DNA of 64,000 bases from Lojkania enalia (GCA_010094045.1 ML986641.1:1-64000), one strand, 5' to 3'. Counted from the stretch's first letter, positions 11,148 through 23,561 are shown. A program made the numbers and translations. The notes: generated by a model from the letters alone, not told the origin.

Positions 11148-12550
11148 GATTCCGAGGCGTGCAAGGCTTCAAGCAGTAAGAGACGATGAGATGTTCTGGA
11201 GAACTAGCTACTTTTTTGCGCTCAATCTGTATTTATGGAAGCAGACCTCATGTGACTCGCGGAATCTCTCAAAGTTATATTTCGCCACTAAGAGCTGACT
11301 GTAATTCGCATTTGCGTGTTATAAGTTCTCTCGTCGTACCGGTATCACCGAAAGCCATTCCCATCCAGGAACTATGCACGGCTGGATGCGGGTCTAGAAA
11401 TTAATTCGCGACGCTGCCAGGCTGATTGGATGTGATAGCATCCACACTGCAGGCAACCAGCTAGCTCACTATCCTGGCCAATCAGTTTTGACTCTGCTTT
11501 CCCACAGAATGTCATCGTGGTCGTAGATCAGGCGGTCAAGATTCAGCTTGTTGGCACTTTGTGCACTGCATCTGGCCTTTTGCCCGGACTTTTAAGGGGA
11601 TCAGATGTTTCGCAAACCCGAATGGGATCCAAGGTTGTTGCGCACTCCTTCTAATCGTTCCCCCAACGTCTCATGAGCAGCAGTTATTTCATGCATAGTA
11701 CCGTTTCGGAAGGTCACTGAGAGCAACAGCTTGCCTCATATTATTCCAATGAATGATCATTAATCTCTCCAAGGCGGAGCATGGATTGAAGGGCAGAACA
11801 CGGACCCTTCTCGCAGCCCTCTTTGTCCATCATAGTGCAATAATTATACGTGTTCTAGTCGCTAGACCTGTGCAACAATATCTTTGTCGGCGAAAAGATG
11901 GCTTCCAAACCCGCGCGGCTGTGGTTGAAGCCCGCGGACGGTTGCAGCCTGATTGCCCTTCAGAGTGAAAAGGGCCCACGTGGGTCACGCCTTTGCAGAA
12001 CGCCAGAGGCGGAACAATCAAAGCGACAGTCGAAGATGAAATATCGCAAATAAGATGCTAGCAGATGGTAAGCAATAGAAAAATGAGCAGCTGCGAAGTA
12101 TGCCTAGTTGAACTCGGCCGTTAGGCAATGGTAGTCGTCAGCCAGCTAAAATACACAACTCGTTACGATAAGTTAATTGGAGGACTTATTTGGTGTCACC
12201 AGAACTCATATCGAAATGCTCCTCACAATATGCCACATTGAGTCGGCGAACTTCCAAGCTTAGTTTCTATTTCATCAGACACTTGAGGTTGGTATAGAAG
12301 CGAGAAACCCTGGAAGTAATTAATCAACGGAGACCCGATTCGGGCAAGCCGGCGCCACTTTCATTATAGCGCACCCATCCACGCACAACGCCGTCATAGT
12401 TCATGGCCCGGTGCCTCCCACTTGCGGCATCCATGGATCCACATGACCGACATGGCTTCAAGCGCTTTAATTTTCGTTTCTGGTGCCGGCAGCATGCTTC
12501 TATCGCTCTTCCCTCTTCCTCGTACTTAATTGACTCCAGTTGACGGCCCC
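11148..12550. other. Divergent intergenic region, no gene seen
   Basis: About 1.4 kb lie between the divergently transcribed kinase (minus) and transporter (plus) genes, so both promoters lie here. All open stretches are under 130 codons, overlap each other and resemble no family. The end near the transporter (12330-12550) is rich in short C/T tracts. No RNA gene was recognised. Confidence 0.5.
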
Positions 12551-14194
12551 ATGGCGTTCCTCGTCGACCATCTCCGGGCCGCGTACAGCGACAAGCAGAC
12601 GCACGTCGTGCTATTCTCGTCGACGGCTATCGCCCTGTACGGTAAGATGGCAACGTTGTTACATGGTTTAGTCCCAAAAATCTGATTATATCTAGGGTAC
12701 GACCAGGGCATGATGTCACTCATCAACACCAACTACAGCTACCTATCCACCATGGGCATTGCTGAAGACTCACCTATCGTCGGTATCGTCGTCTCCGTGT
12801 ACTACCTCGGCTGTGCTATCGGGGCGGTGCTCTTCTCTAAGCTCGCTGACCACTACGGACGAAAGAAGGGCATCTTCTTTTGCCTAGCCACCGCTTTGCT
12901 AGGCAATCTCATAATGTTTCTGGCCGGTCTAGGATATAGGCAGGGTGCCCTGGCCGTCATGTTCACCGGAAGGGTAGTCATGGGCTTGGGAGTTGGGGGG
13001 ATTGATAGTGTAATCCCGACATACTCGAGCGAGCTGTCCAAGGACGAGGCCCGTGGCAGGGCTCTAGCGCAGGAGTTCCAGTCGAACATTTTTGGCTTGG
13101 TCATGGCTTATGGCATAAATCTAGGCGTCACTGTTGGGCTGGGGAAATGGAACCAGTGGGCATGGCGAATACCAATCATCGTCATGCAACTCTACCCGGT
13201 TTTGCTCATGGGGTTCGTCGAAAGGCTCCCCGAGTCCCCGCGCTGGTTTGTCTATCATGGTAGAGAAAATGATGCCCAAGCGGCTTTGAACGATATCTAC
13301 GGTAATGAAGGAGACAAGCGGTTTGATGAACTTATGGATTCTCACGAGAGAGAAAAGGGCCAGCATGTGGGATACCTCGATATGCTCACGCCAGGACAGC
13401 CCCAATTCCACCCCACCGTCATCACTATCATGGGACAAATAAACCAAGCCTTGACTGGCTATGGTGCAGTCTCAGTATACGGACCGCAGATATTTGAGCT
13501 CCTCGGCTTCCCCACACGCCTCGCCGAATACCTGACCCTTGGTAACTACACTTCATACTTCTTCATGATGACTATTGCCTGGCTCCTAATAGATGCCCTC
13601 GGGCGTCGCAAACTGCTCATCCACGGCTCCATCCTGTTATCGACCTGCTTTCTTCTTCTCAGCATCTGCGGCGGTCTCGCAATCAACAGCCGCAAGCTCC
13701 ACATCTCCCCTTTCATCCCAGGCCTCCCCGGAACAGTAATTTTATTCATCGCAACCGGCGCCTTCGGGATCGGCTGGCTGGCTACCATCTGGCTCATCCC
13801 CACTGAAATCTATCCCACCGCCGCCCGTGCTCAAGGAACAGCCATCTCAGTAATCATCTGGGGACTCTCCAACTTCGCAATCACGCTCTTGACACCCATC
13901 ATGTTCAACAATCTCTCATATTTCATCTTCCTTGTCTTTGCCGCCACAAACGCCATCGCTGGCTTGTGGACGTACGTCTACCTCCCGGAGAGCGGTGGGC
14001 GGTCCTTCGAAGAGAATCAAGAGTTCTTCAAGGATGCGAAGGAGGCTAGTACCTGGAGGGTGCTGAGCATAAACAAAGGTGAGTTCGTAAAGATGAAGTA
14101 TCCCGATCCTTCGAATGGCGGCAAGGGTATTGTAGACGCGGAGCGCGTGCCGCTGCTTCGAAGAGTGGAGGATCAGCTGCCTAGCGTTGAGTGA
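12551..14194 (+). CDS. MFS sugar transporter-family protein (sugar porter type)
   Basis: Exon 1 (12551-12641) and exon 2 (12696-14194) are joined across a 54-nt GT-AG intron. The junction codon restores LYGYDQGMMS, a segment typical of fungal sugar porters. The protein is about 529 residues with 12 predicted hydrophobic segments. Family landmarks are DHYGRKKG after TM2, PESPRW before the central loop, LLIDALGRRKLL in the second half, PTEIYPTAARAQGT, and a C-terminal YLPESGGRSFEE. The last motif replaces the usual PETKGRSxEE. It should act at the plasma membrane as a proton symporter or facilitator. The substrate cannot be assigned; hexose, pentose or a related polyol or acid are all possible. 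Confidence 0.88.
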
Positions 14195-15211
14195 TGGGTC
14201 CATGCATAATTCCTCGGTGTATATATACTCCTAGCGTGAATTCGTAGGAGTTCAAAGAGCCTTGTTTTCTGTGTTGAAACTATATGCAAGCGAAGTCTAG
14301 ATTTGGAAAGTTGTTTACGAAGTATTGCTAATTAACCGTATCCCGGCCTCAAACATATGATGTACACATCAAACCACACCTACCAATACACACTCTCTCC
14401 ACCCATCGCCCAACTCACCAGACCAGACCAACCCAAAAAAAAAAAAAAACCTTACATTCCACCAAACCCTCCCCACATTATCTAAAATGGTAAACACCAA
14501 ACCACAACACCCCGCCCCCCCCCCCTTCCGGACCTCCCCTATCCTCCAAATTCCTATCTAAACATGCCCTTAGCAATTCTAAAAACAAATCATTTGTCTC
14601 TCCATTTTCCCCTCTCCCCCTTTTTTTTTTCCTCTCCAATTCAAAACCCTTATTACATAATACCCCGTTTCACGCAAACGCCAAGCCTATCCCAAATCCT
14701 CCCAGTTTCACATTTTCCATTGTCCGACAGTAGGCGCGGGACCCTAAACACATAGTCATTCATCCATTCAATTCAATTCGCAAAATTTACTATCATCTCT
14801 ACGATCGTCCATCCCTCAGACCAAAAACCCTCGCATTGTCAGAATAAAAGTCTCATCATAGCATTCAACTGCCCTACCCATCCGTGCACTCCTTAAGATA
14901 TTCCCTGGATACATCCCGTCAACTCCATGTAAAGGAACTTACCATTACATAGTGAAAGAGAGAGAGAAAGAAAAAAACAAAACCCCCCCAAAGATATCCG
15001 ATTCCCCTCATACGCCCATGCATCCGATAATCCCTAAAATCCACCTCCCCCTAATATCAGAGTGAAGAGGGGGGCAGGGTGTGTGTGACTGTCATATGTC
15101 CAAGAGGGACAGGTGAAGGAGGTATAGAGCAAAACAAAGAAGATTGAAACATCCAGCAGCATTCTGTAACAGGACACGGCTAGACTAGACATAGTTCCGG
15201 AGACATGTGGC
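14195..15211. other. Intergenic between convergent genes; C-rich and A-rich simple tracts
   Basis: The transporter (plus) and RGS gene (minus) converge here. The plus strand is strongly A/C-rich between about 14370 and 14700. It includes an A run near 14437-14450, a C run near 14510-14525 and a T run near 14620. It probably holds both 3' UTRs. No coding pattern was recognised. Confidence 0.5.
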
Positions 15212-16727
15212 TCAAAAGTAGTTTCCTTTTGGGAAAGCACAGAAGATACCGACGATGATGACGGAAATCGTGAATGCTCCAAGGATAGCCTGCAAGAAGA
15301 TGGTGTCCTGAATCTGCCGGAGCGCAGGCTCCTGAATCCACACTTCGCGATCGAAAACCTTGCGGACTAAGTTGCGCTTCTCGTATTTGGCCACCCATGG
15401 CTCGTCCTCCCAGCTGTTGCTTGAATCCTGGGAATCGAGGGAGGTGTACGAGTCGCTCTTCATGTCGTAGCCGCCGGGCTCGTCGTCAGACGAAAACAGC
15501 TCCCACGGACGAAGATGGCGATGATGCATGCCGTGCAGTACCACGCACATGCCCTTCCAAGCGGCGATCAGGGTCGAGATCCCGATCAAGAAACCGATGA
15601 TGGAGAGCACGCGCCAAGCCCGACTAGCGCTGCTGAGCGTGATGATGATTGCGGCGAGGAGACCGCCAACAATTCCGCCAACACCAAGACCGCGAGCGAA
15701 GATGACGCGAGGTCGATTGCCGTTGCAGATAGTCCAGCGGATGAAGTTGGGGTGGGCTTGGCAGCGGAGGGACCACTCAACCGTAGCGATGACCTCCTTA
15801 AATGCAGACGGATGGGTGGTGTTTTGAAGAGCGTGAAGCAGTGTTGTACGTTCCTTGGACGACAAGTTCAACTGGCGAGTGCCCTCATCAGCGATATAGA
15901 TAGAGATGACACGCGAGATCTCTTCACGATACGGTTGGACAGAGACTGTTGGCAATGAGCGAAAGTGTTCTTAAGCTGAAAATCAATCAGCTAGACTCAC
16001 GAGGCTTCCATTTGAGACCAGCACTCTGAAATGCACCAGAAGCGCGCTGAGTGTGGTTAACCTTCCCACCAGAACTCATGCTCTGATCAAGGGAGTCGAT
16101 TGAGTAGCCATCATCATTCTTGTTGTCGCTGTTTGGGGTACGCGGTGGAGTGAAGAAGGGGTTGGTCGCCTTCTCTGTCTCGAAAACTTTGGGCTCGTTC
16201 GCAAAGTCGGTGCCCTTGAACACGGCCGCTGTCTCAGGGCTCACGCGAGGTGGCCGAGTCTGGTTTTCGGGTTCTGCATTCTCGCCGAACCACTCCGGAG
16301 CAAGTGCTTTCTCACCCTGGGGGAGTTCATCAAAGCGTTTGCAGTAGTCACGAAACCAGAGGTAGAACTGCAAGTTCTCGGCAGATAGCTCGATATACTT
16401 GAGATAATTCATGAAGTCCCGCACAGTGCATGGCTAATGAAAATGTTAGCTTGCATGATCTGCCAGAATCGAGAGCAACAGGGTTAAGAGCTAGCGTGAC
16501 GGCGTAGACAGGTCATGGTCCAATTGGGACAAGCCAGGGAGACTTACAGGACAGACGCCACCGGCGATGATGCGGTCGAAGGACAGAGCTTCTGGGATTC
16601 CATGAGACATGCCGCTGGATCCGGAATTGACCGATTCATTGATGGACTTTTGCTTCTCCTCGCCCGAAAGAGAGTCGCGAGAAGAGACGACGCGCGCAGG
16701 GCGCCGGTAGGAAAGAGAGTAGACCAT
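15212..16727 (-). CDS. RGS-domain protein with C-terminal transmembrane segments
   Basis: There are three minus-strand exons: 16727-16548, 16433-16001 and 15945-15212. Introns are 114 nt (16434-16547) and 55 nt (15946-16000). The product is about 448 residues. The first junction restores GGVCPPCTVRDFMNYL, leading into YIELSAENLQFYLWFRDY, which is the first half of an RGS fold. The second half, after a charged insert, reads PYREEISRVISIYI to PSAFKEVIATVEWSL. Three hydrophobic segments follow (VGGIVGGLLAAIII, VLSIIGFLIGISTLIAAW, FLQAILGAFTISVIIVGIF). RGS proteins accelerate GTP hydrolysis by heterotrimeric G-alpha subunits. This looks like one of the Aspergillus Rgs-type proteins with membrane anchors; which paralogue is not resolved. 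The ATG at 16727 is used because further upstream only a GTG is in frame. Confidence 0.85.
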
Positions 16728-19700
16728 GGTGGCGAGAGAGGGCACGCTGAATCAGGCACGCGCGCGGCGAGGGAGGAAAGAAGGAAGGACGGAAGGTAGG
16801 GAAGAAAGAAGGGACGATGAGGGCTCCCACGAGGAAGGAAGATGGATAATAGCCTAGCGTGGCCGTATCTAGGAAAAGTGTAGGTGGTGTTGGCTGGACG
16901 AGGAAGGAACGAGTGATTGCCCGAGTAGTGGGTTGAACAGAGCAAGTTATGGCATGGGAAGCAGGGAAAGGAGGGTGGTGGTGACTATAAACTTTGGAGC
17001 AAACCGGGGTGAAAGCAAGACTCTAGCGAGCAATCACTGCTGATCGGCGGCGGAGACGGACACCACCACCACTGCCCGCGCGCGGAATATTTGGTGATAG
17101 GCTCGCCCTGCTACGGGGGCGGGGCTCCGTCCGGCACGGTGACAGGAAACGTTGCCGGCGTGCGAGAGGCGGAAGGGAGATTGCACTTACGGGGCGTGGC
17201 CCACACGCGGGCCCGATAGAGGAAGCTCTCGATCTCAACTCCCTGTTCAGGAGTATTATTGCTATGTATCTTGTGACGACTTCTAGCACTGCAGCGTGGG
17301 GACGGGATTAACGCAGGAGCCAGCTATGATATTGCAGGGAACTTTGTTTGTCTCTGTATACTACCAAGAGACGCCACGATTGATAGGACAGTGGCGTCGG
17401 TTTGCTACAGGGGGGAACATTGGGAAAACTGTGGTTGCACCCGCATTGCAGCCAGAAGTGACGGGGCTCTTGCCGTCAATGGCTTTGAGGTCGCCGTCCA
17501 GACTAGCCTCCCCGCTATACCTGCTGTGCCTAGGCTGGAAACTCCCGCGTCGACTGCCTTGCGAACCGGAAGCGAGCATTGCGCCAGCGCAGGACCCCCC
17601 TCGGCGCTGCGAAAGACCAGATAGTGGAGCTCTGTCGAGTCCATCTAGGTCGTCGTCTTGAAGCATCGTCCGCTGACGTCCAATGCTGGCCCGGGATTAT
17701 AGATGTGGCTTCCGGAAATCTGGGCAAGCGGCATGTCGATCCCTGGGATCCACGCTGCATTGGGTCGTGATCGCCTATCTATACCGCATTGGCGGACGTG
17801 CACATGGATGCCAGAGCATGGCCGTCGACGGTGTTTTCGGCAGGACACAGAAGCTTCGCTGAAGCAGCTCGGGTCCGTCATCATTATGCCTTCCCTGCCT
17901 TTGGACAGCACAACACCCAGTGAGTCTCTTGCAAAAAGTAAAGGGACGAGCGGTGCGGTTTTGCTCCCACAGGAGATTCGCGCAACGTCCAGCACGATGA
18001 CGCCCTTTCAGTCAGCCACGACGCGGCGCTGCATCGAAAAGTCGTGATTGGCATGCGCACGGCCTGCTGAGAGTGCTGGGCGTCGACGTCGATGCATCGT
18101 TCATTACTTTTTCCCTAGACCAATCAGCATCGAGTGGTCCGTGATGCGACAGGCTTTCATTCCTCGCCAGCCCTTCAATCCTTCAAATAATTTCCCGAAT
18201 TCCTATGGAAGATGCCGGTGAACTTTGTCCTTCGCATGCAAGCCCTCAAGCCTTCTATGCATCTCTCCGTCCTACACACACACACATGCTTCCTTCCCTT
18301 CGCCATCTGGTTCAGCATGTGTCCCGCGCGGGTGGCCTAGCCCGCCTACGCCATCCAATTCAACCACGGAAGCCACGACCAGGAACGTTTCCCAAAAGCA
18401 ACCTCCCACCGGCGCTAGCCCACCGCAAACAAAATCTGACAAACGCCATGCTGCGCCTCTGCCCGCCAATAGGAGCCTCGGCCCGGATGCCCACCCCCCG
18501 ATCTAAGATGGACGGTTCACTCAGGGGCACGGCACCTCCTGTGCGCCCTGCTTTCTCCGCCCGCCTCCATTGTTTAAGGGGAGAAAAAGAATATTGTTCC
18601 TTGCCATCTTTTTCAAAATCTTGGATGTGCCAAGATTTTCCGTCCTGGGTAGGCAGGTACCTGGGACGTCGACGGTATGTAGCACGCTCCAAAAGCCATT
18701 GACCTAGGCGGTAGGGAGTTGCTTCCTAGGGTTGACTTTCGCTCACTTGCTATTGTGTGCCTAGGGTAATGGGCTCCAAATTCTGACGTCCGGGATCCCG
18801 GCGCGAAATAGAGATCTTTATTCACATGTATTGGGTGATTCATGATGTCCGCTAAGAAAGTCTGGACCATCTGGATCTGCTGCGCTCCCCATATTCGCCG
18901 TCATTGATCTGCTTTTTGCATCGTCCACGCTATTCAATTAACATAGAGTCTAACGCATATTTATTTCAGGAAATATTCTAGAATCTCTGTTCTTTAAAAT
19001 TCCTCCAGTCCGGCTCTGTAAAACGCCCTCCCTTCCCACGCGACAGGCGGTAGCATCAGAAAAGCCAATCCATCTAAACCACTCTTCCCAATCGTCTAAA
19101 CAACACGTAGCTTTGCAGTACTTCCGATCGTCCAAATGGTACTATCCACACTCCAATATCATAATCGCGAACCCTTGAAGCGCCGTCCGAACCAGTAACC
19201 ATGTCGCTCCGACGCACTATCCATCACCATGCGTAAATGTTACAAGGTACCCACATAAGAGCACATTCCACGTTCTATCCCCCCTACCTCTCAACCACCC
19301 CAAACCACTTCCTACAATTCCCTATCCCTACTTGCAATAATAATCAACCCGGAAATTAAACATGCTGCCTTCTGAGCTAAGCCCCTAATCTCCTGTGCCA
19401 GCCGTCGCGCGGCGTCGCGAGGCGGCACGGTACCCTTGGCGTACATAACTCGCCGATTTGTGGGACATCGCGTATCTGCCACTGTGCCCACAAGTGGGTG
19501 TGCAGTTAATTTAATTCAGCTAGGGATAATTGTGTGTATGAGGAGCGAGGGGGGTGAGAATTGTTTTGATGGCGTTTCTCCTGCCGGAATCAATGATATG
19601 TCGATTTAATCAGTGGAATCCCCACGTTGTATGAGATCTATGATTTAGATATCGTATCCGTGGTGTTGGATCTGAAGATCGGGGGATGAAGGGTCTATGC

Positions 19701-20159
19701 ACTCACAGTCTTGACGCCGTTGTCAGCGCATGAGGGGGAGATAGATAGACGGCGCAGCATTAATATCGCAGTTCTGATTTGTTAATTGCCATCTATCCTC
19801 TCCCGTCGTGTGTTTGCCACTAGTGCTTTAACTACAGGCAAGGAGTTGAGACTTCTGACAACAAGGTCATACAAATCTAAAGTTGACTATGGTATAATTG
19901 ACATGGACAAATCGTACACGCATTCGTGTAGTGTACAAGGCCGACAGAATTGGGCTCCCAAATCTAAGCCGAGACTTTATCCGTGCACTTGCGAAGCTAT
20001 TCTAACCACTTAAAGTGCACATTCTCATGTCTGTTATCTCCTAGATAGTCCATTCTCCGTCTCTTAACATTCGTCCATCGCAAGGCTTGTAAGAGGAATC
20101 TTATATGAAACTACGCCAACAAATTCCTATGTGGCACATCAATTTGATCAATCCTACTC
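16728..20159. other. Gene-poor 3.4-kb stretch, no supported gene
   Basis: From 16730 to about 18750 the sequence is G/C-rich. Several frames are open by chance on both strands and overlap, which is expected at high GC and is not coding evidence. A short CA repeat lies at about 18276-18290. From about 18900 to 20150 it becomes more A/T-rich. It probably includes the promoter and 5' UTR of the RGS gene. The ORF 18205-18702 (165 codons, ATG) was examined and rejected as low-complexity. A non-coding transcript cannot be excluded. Confidence 0.4.
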
Positions 20160-20900
20160 TCACCCAGATATCTCATCATCTCGCCGTAACTTCACATGAT
20201 CCTTTTCTTCCGACATATCCTCTAGGCCACCGAGATAATCTCCGTTGTTCGAGGGGAGATTACGAGTATAATTAACATAAGGAACTAGCCCCTCCGCTAA
20301 CATTAATCTTGGTCGAATCATAGTTTTACGAAGCATTTCTTCCTGAAGCTCCACGCTTGTCGCGCCTCGCAAACCATTCTTTGCACATATCACCTTGCAT
20401 TCTACGCCGGGCATCTAGTACTCTGAGCTTGCATACCGCCGTCCGATATCAATTACTCCTATGTCCGGAATATCGCTGAAGTGCCACTCCATTGCGAGTG
20501 TGGTCGTGTTTAGAGGCTCTTTGGTCTCCACATGAGTCTCCAATGATTGGAGTGCAATGTTCCGGGCTGCTTCCACGTACGTCTTGAGCAGCGATCCCAA
20601 CAGCGTGCTTGAGAGCGATTTCTCTGTATCCAAGAGTGCAGCTATGGCTCGTTGCAGCTGCTCATCGCTCTTGGTCTTCGAGACTGTGTCGTCGATAGGG
20701 TAGAGATGGATCGATATCTCAGGTAGTCGCAAAGGGAGCAAGGGAAACATGGCATCGAATATGTCTCTTGTTTCCTTCTGGTACTCTGACTTGTGGTCCC
20801 CGGGTGGAGGGGGCGGAGGACCCGCTAATGAAGCGTCGGAGGCGAAATGGAGATATTGTAATTGTCGATACCAATTGTCAGATGGTATGTCGAAGGGCAT
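20160..20900 (-). CDS. Hypothetical protein interrupted by one in-frame TAG
   Basis: On the minus strand an ATG at 20900 opens 161 codons ending with TAG at 20417-20415. The next codon is ATG, and the same frame stays open for 84 more codons to 20160. Without the TAG the product would be about 246 residues. The first part contains a Pro6 tract and an amphipathic, acidic/leucine-rich stretch. No known domain, signal peptide or membrane segment was recognised. Either a single 161-residue protein is real, or the TAG is a recent nonsense mutation, a readthrough site, or part of an unrecognised intron. A GTATGC...CTAG stretch of only 22 nt surrounds it, too short for a normal intron. Confidence 0.45.
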
Positions 20901-22231
20901 TTAGATAGTGATGCTAGAAATGTCAAGGGGGCTGGTCAGAGTGGTCAGATCGCTACTACAGCTCGTGTCCGTGATACTCGTCTTATATAGGAATCGCTTC
21001 AATCGGACTGTAGCTTCATGTTTGACCTCGGCTTTGATTTGAAGGCAGCAAAAAAGAATCCAGAGTACTCGCAACTCTCCTAGAATTTGGGTAAGGCCGA
21101 TATGGAAATATAGTAGGAGGCGTATCTCTCATGCCTGCTGGAGGAGAACAGATTGTGTTTACTGGTCTGTCATGGTGGGCTCAGGAGTAGTAATCGCTGA
21201 GAGAAACACTGGAGAAACAGTGGACGATTCAAATTTATGGATTCGCAAGATGGCTGAACGGGAGATTAAAGGCTGCCTGCTGCTTATATTAATTAATGCC
21301 GGTAGTACGCGCGGGATAGCTAGGGTTGTACATGCGGTCAAGTGATCCGTCGGGTACCTTTCTAAACAGCACACTTCTAACTGTGTTGCCTTAAAGACGT
21401 GTAATATCGTCTAGGGAGCGCCACATTGTTAAGAGGGTGCAGGATTCTCAGATGATGCTCCAAGCTCGTCCCCTACACTCTTGATTTCTAGGTTACCTAG
21501 TGTAAGATCGCGAAGTGATTATTCGTGCTGATAAACAACGCTACGCCTCTATAAATCTCGTCGAACTGTAGCTGCTTATTCTAGCATCCATATTTCATAA
21601 CGAGGGGAGGGCGATATGTACAGACGCTTGAGTGTGCAATGGGTGATATCCAGTGCCAATAAATCGCAAAGTTTTACGAACCCAAATGGCACTTTCTAGG
21701 AGATGTGCCCCCGAGATACTGCTGCGTATCTTAATTATTTTGACTATTATGGATCTCAAATTACTAAGAGTGCTATTTATATTGCGCTAATCTGCAATTC
21801 CTTAGATTTGACGGGCCGGTTGCAAGGGGTGTGTGTTTTGGATCTACTATTCTGCACCCCACGTCTCTGGATTGATGTTGATTATGAAGATGTACTCCTA
21901 TTTTTTAGCCGCCATCTCCATTTATTTTATTTCACTTTTGGTCTTCACTATTCCTGCAGGTTTAAACCTTATCAGTCATTGGCTTCGCGTCGCTTGACTG
22001 GGCTCATCGGTATGGAAAAGGGACTTTTATGTTTAGGTAGGGAAAATATAGTAACAATCAATAAAGCTAATTAAGACAAAGAAAGTACTATAGTGGTCAG
22101 GAGCTCTTTTCGCACTCAAATGTATATCCCAATCGTTGCCCTATTCCGATGCCACGACCGCTCTATAGTCTGCCTCAACCGAGCTATTGAGACACCGTCT
22201 ATATGTCTCAGGCGGTACTGCTCCTATTCTA
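20901..22231. other. A/T-rich intergenic region, no gene seen
   Basis: About 1.3 kb is more A/T-rich than the conserved gene blocks. It holds only short, unsupported ORFs on both strands (for example 21159-21374 minus and 21703-22074 plus). No RNA gene, terminal inverted repeats or LTRs were recognised. Confidence 0.45.
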
Positions 22232-22480
22232 TGCAACACCCCCTTCTTGTATGCCCGGGGTGGTGGTATTGGTATCATGTGCATTCCCACCTTCCTGTGT
22301 CTTCCTAGAGGTTCTTTTGCTAGCTTGCGCAGCACCCTCTTCCTCTGTGTCCAAAGTGGCACTGTTGACGTCCTGTGGGCTCCCGCCTTCCTGTAACTCC
22401 CTGGCGGTATCGCTAGTATCCTGTGCATTTCCCTCTTCTATTCTTTTAACGAACCCAATAAATAGTTCGAGATCCGACAT
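22229..22480 (-). CDS. Small repeat-containing hypothetical ORF (possible 3' part of a frameshifted gene)
   Basis: ATG at 22480; 83 codons. It begins MSDLELFIGFVKRIEEG and then consists almost entirely of the 16-residue repeats encoded by the 48-bp array, ending at a TAG within the fifth, degenerate unit. The composition is acidic, polar and probably disordered. It may be the downstream part of the ORF at 22540-22938, which is on the same strand in another frame 60 bases upstream. Function unknown. Confidence 0.35.
   Translation of the reverse strand: MSDLELFIGFVKRIEEGNAQDTSDTARELQEGGSPQDVNSATLDTEEEGAAQASKRTSRKTQEGGNAHDTNTTTPGIQEGGVA
22232..22423 (-). repeat. Degenerate 48-bp tandem repeat (four full units)
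   Basis: Units of exactly 48 bases run 22232-22279, 22280-22327, 22328-22375 and 22376-22423, with partial similarity on both sides. On the minus strand each unit encodes 16 residues of the type G-x-A-x-D-T...E-G (for example GNAHDTNTTTPGIQEG). Period and indel-free spacing are conserved although bases differ, so the reading frame is preserved across units. Confidence 0.85.
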
Positions 22481-22539
22481 TTGTCGTCTTTCATTATCCG
22501 GTGCATATCCCCCCCTGTTCTTTCAAGAAAACTTAGAAA

Positions 22540-22938
22540 TCATTCAGATTCGTTCGTTCGCGCTTTTTCCGGATTGATCACAATAGATGGATTTGCCTCA
22601 ATGGGCGGACCGACCACAATAGGTAAATTGACCACAATCCTTGCTTCCTCTTCATCATTTTCTTCCTTGAACAACTCCAACACCTCCTCATACTTTGGCT
22701 CTTCGACATTCTGTGGAAGAATCCTAATCCACTGAGTCCCTACACAACTCGGAGAATAATTAGAGGACAATATGGTCATAGAAGCGTGTCCGACAAAACC
22801 ATCACGGCTCTCAGGTATCTTTGTCTGGAATGAGTTTTTCGCCAAAATCCCGACCGCCGTTTCGAGTTCATGGAGGACCCAATCCAAGGCGGTATCAAGA
22901 TTGTAGGAGGTAGCAACATGCATGATCTTATTTGGCAT
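22540..22938 (-). CDS. Hypothetical protein, 132 residues
   Basis: ATG at 22938. The N-terminal part (MPNKIMHVATSYNLDTALDW) looks alpha-helical and globular. The C-terminal half is acidic (KEENDEEEARI) and then Pro/Ile/Val-rich. No known domain was recognised. The shift from globular to low-complexity sequence, and the neighbouring repeat ORF in another frame, suggest one gene with a frameshift or a missed intron. I could not place convincing splice sites. Confidence 0.35.
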   Translation of the reverse strand: MPNKIMHVATSYNLDTALDWVLHELETAVGILAKNSFQTKIPESRDGFVGHASMTILSSNYSPSCVGTQWIRILPQNVEEPKYEEVLELFKEENDEEEARIVVNLPIVVGPPIEANPSIVINPEKARTNESE

Positions 22939-23561
22939 CAGTTGAGTAAGAAGGAGACCGTCAACCCGACGTTGACTGCGTGAAATTGGCAGATCCGGAA
23001 GCCGCTAGCATGATCGGCCTCGGTACACCTGAGTTGACCGGGGAGGGTGTTTCCTGAAGATCGCATTCCGTCCTTGTTGCGAGCAGTATTAAGCCTACAT
23101 CTCCTAGCCCCAACCTTGTGATCATTTCTCCCTCGAGATCGTGCTCTAGTCGCCGCGGAAGCTATTACGATCGCGTTGGCGTCCCGTTATGATGCCGTTG
23201 GCGTAGCAGAGCAATTTGGAACTGGCTATGCTCGATGTGTCTTCGCCGGGAATTAAATGAATGAGTAAGACTGTGTTTCTGTATGCAGAGAAATAACGAT
23301 TTTTGTAAAAAGGCAAGTAAATTGTTGGGAAAGAAGATTTCAAGTTTGCTTTAGCATCGGGCCTTCGTTCTTGCTGCCATATCTGCCTCACTTGGAAACA
23401 CTTTCCCTCTTGCATTAGTGGGCCTACTTTAATCATATTAATATCACATTACAAATACTTATACTTATCAGATCACTGATTCCACAAATCCAACACGCCA
23501 AAATCTGTATCTCGTGAACTCTAGCTTGATTGAGGGAGTTCCATAGGTTGAAACGCAGCGG
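22939..23561. other. Intergenic with one weak minus-strand ORF (23146-23436)
   Basis: A 96-codon ATG ORF lies on the minus strand at 23146-23436 (starts MIKVGPLMQEG). It has no recognisable domain, signal peptide or repeats and could be chance. Nothing else was seen in this stretch. Confidence 0.25.

Noticed and set aside
17296..17661. Open frames on both strands in the G/C-rich interval
   Set aside because: Mutually overlapping, non-ATG or low-complexity, as expected from high GC with no stops. No domain seen.
18205..18702. 165-codon ATG ORF
   Set aside because: Composition is Pro/Arg/Ser-rich without motifs, with competing ORFs in other frames. Likely chance.
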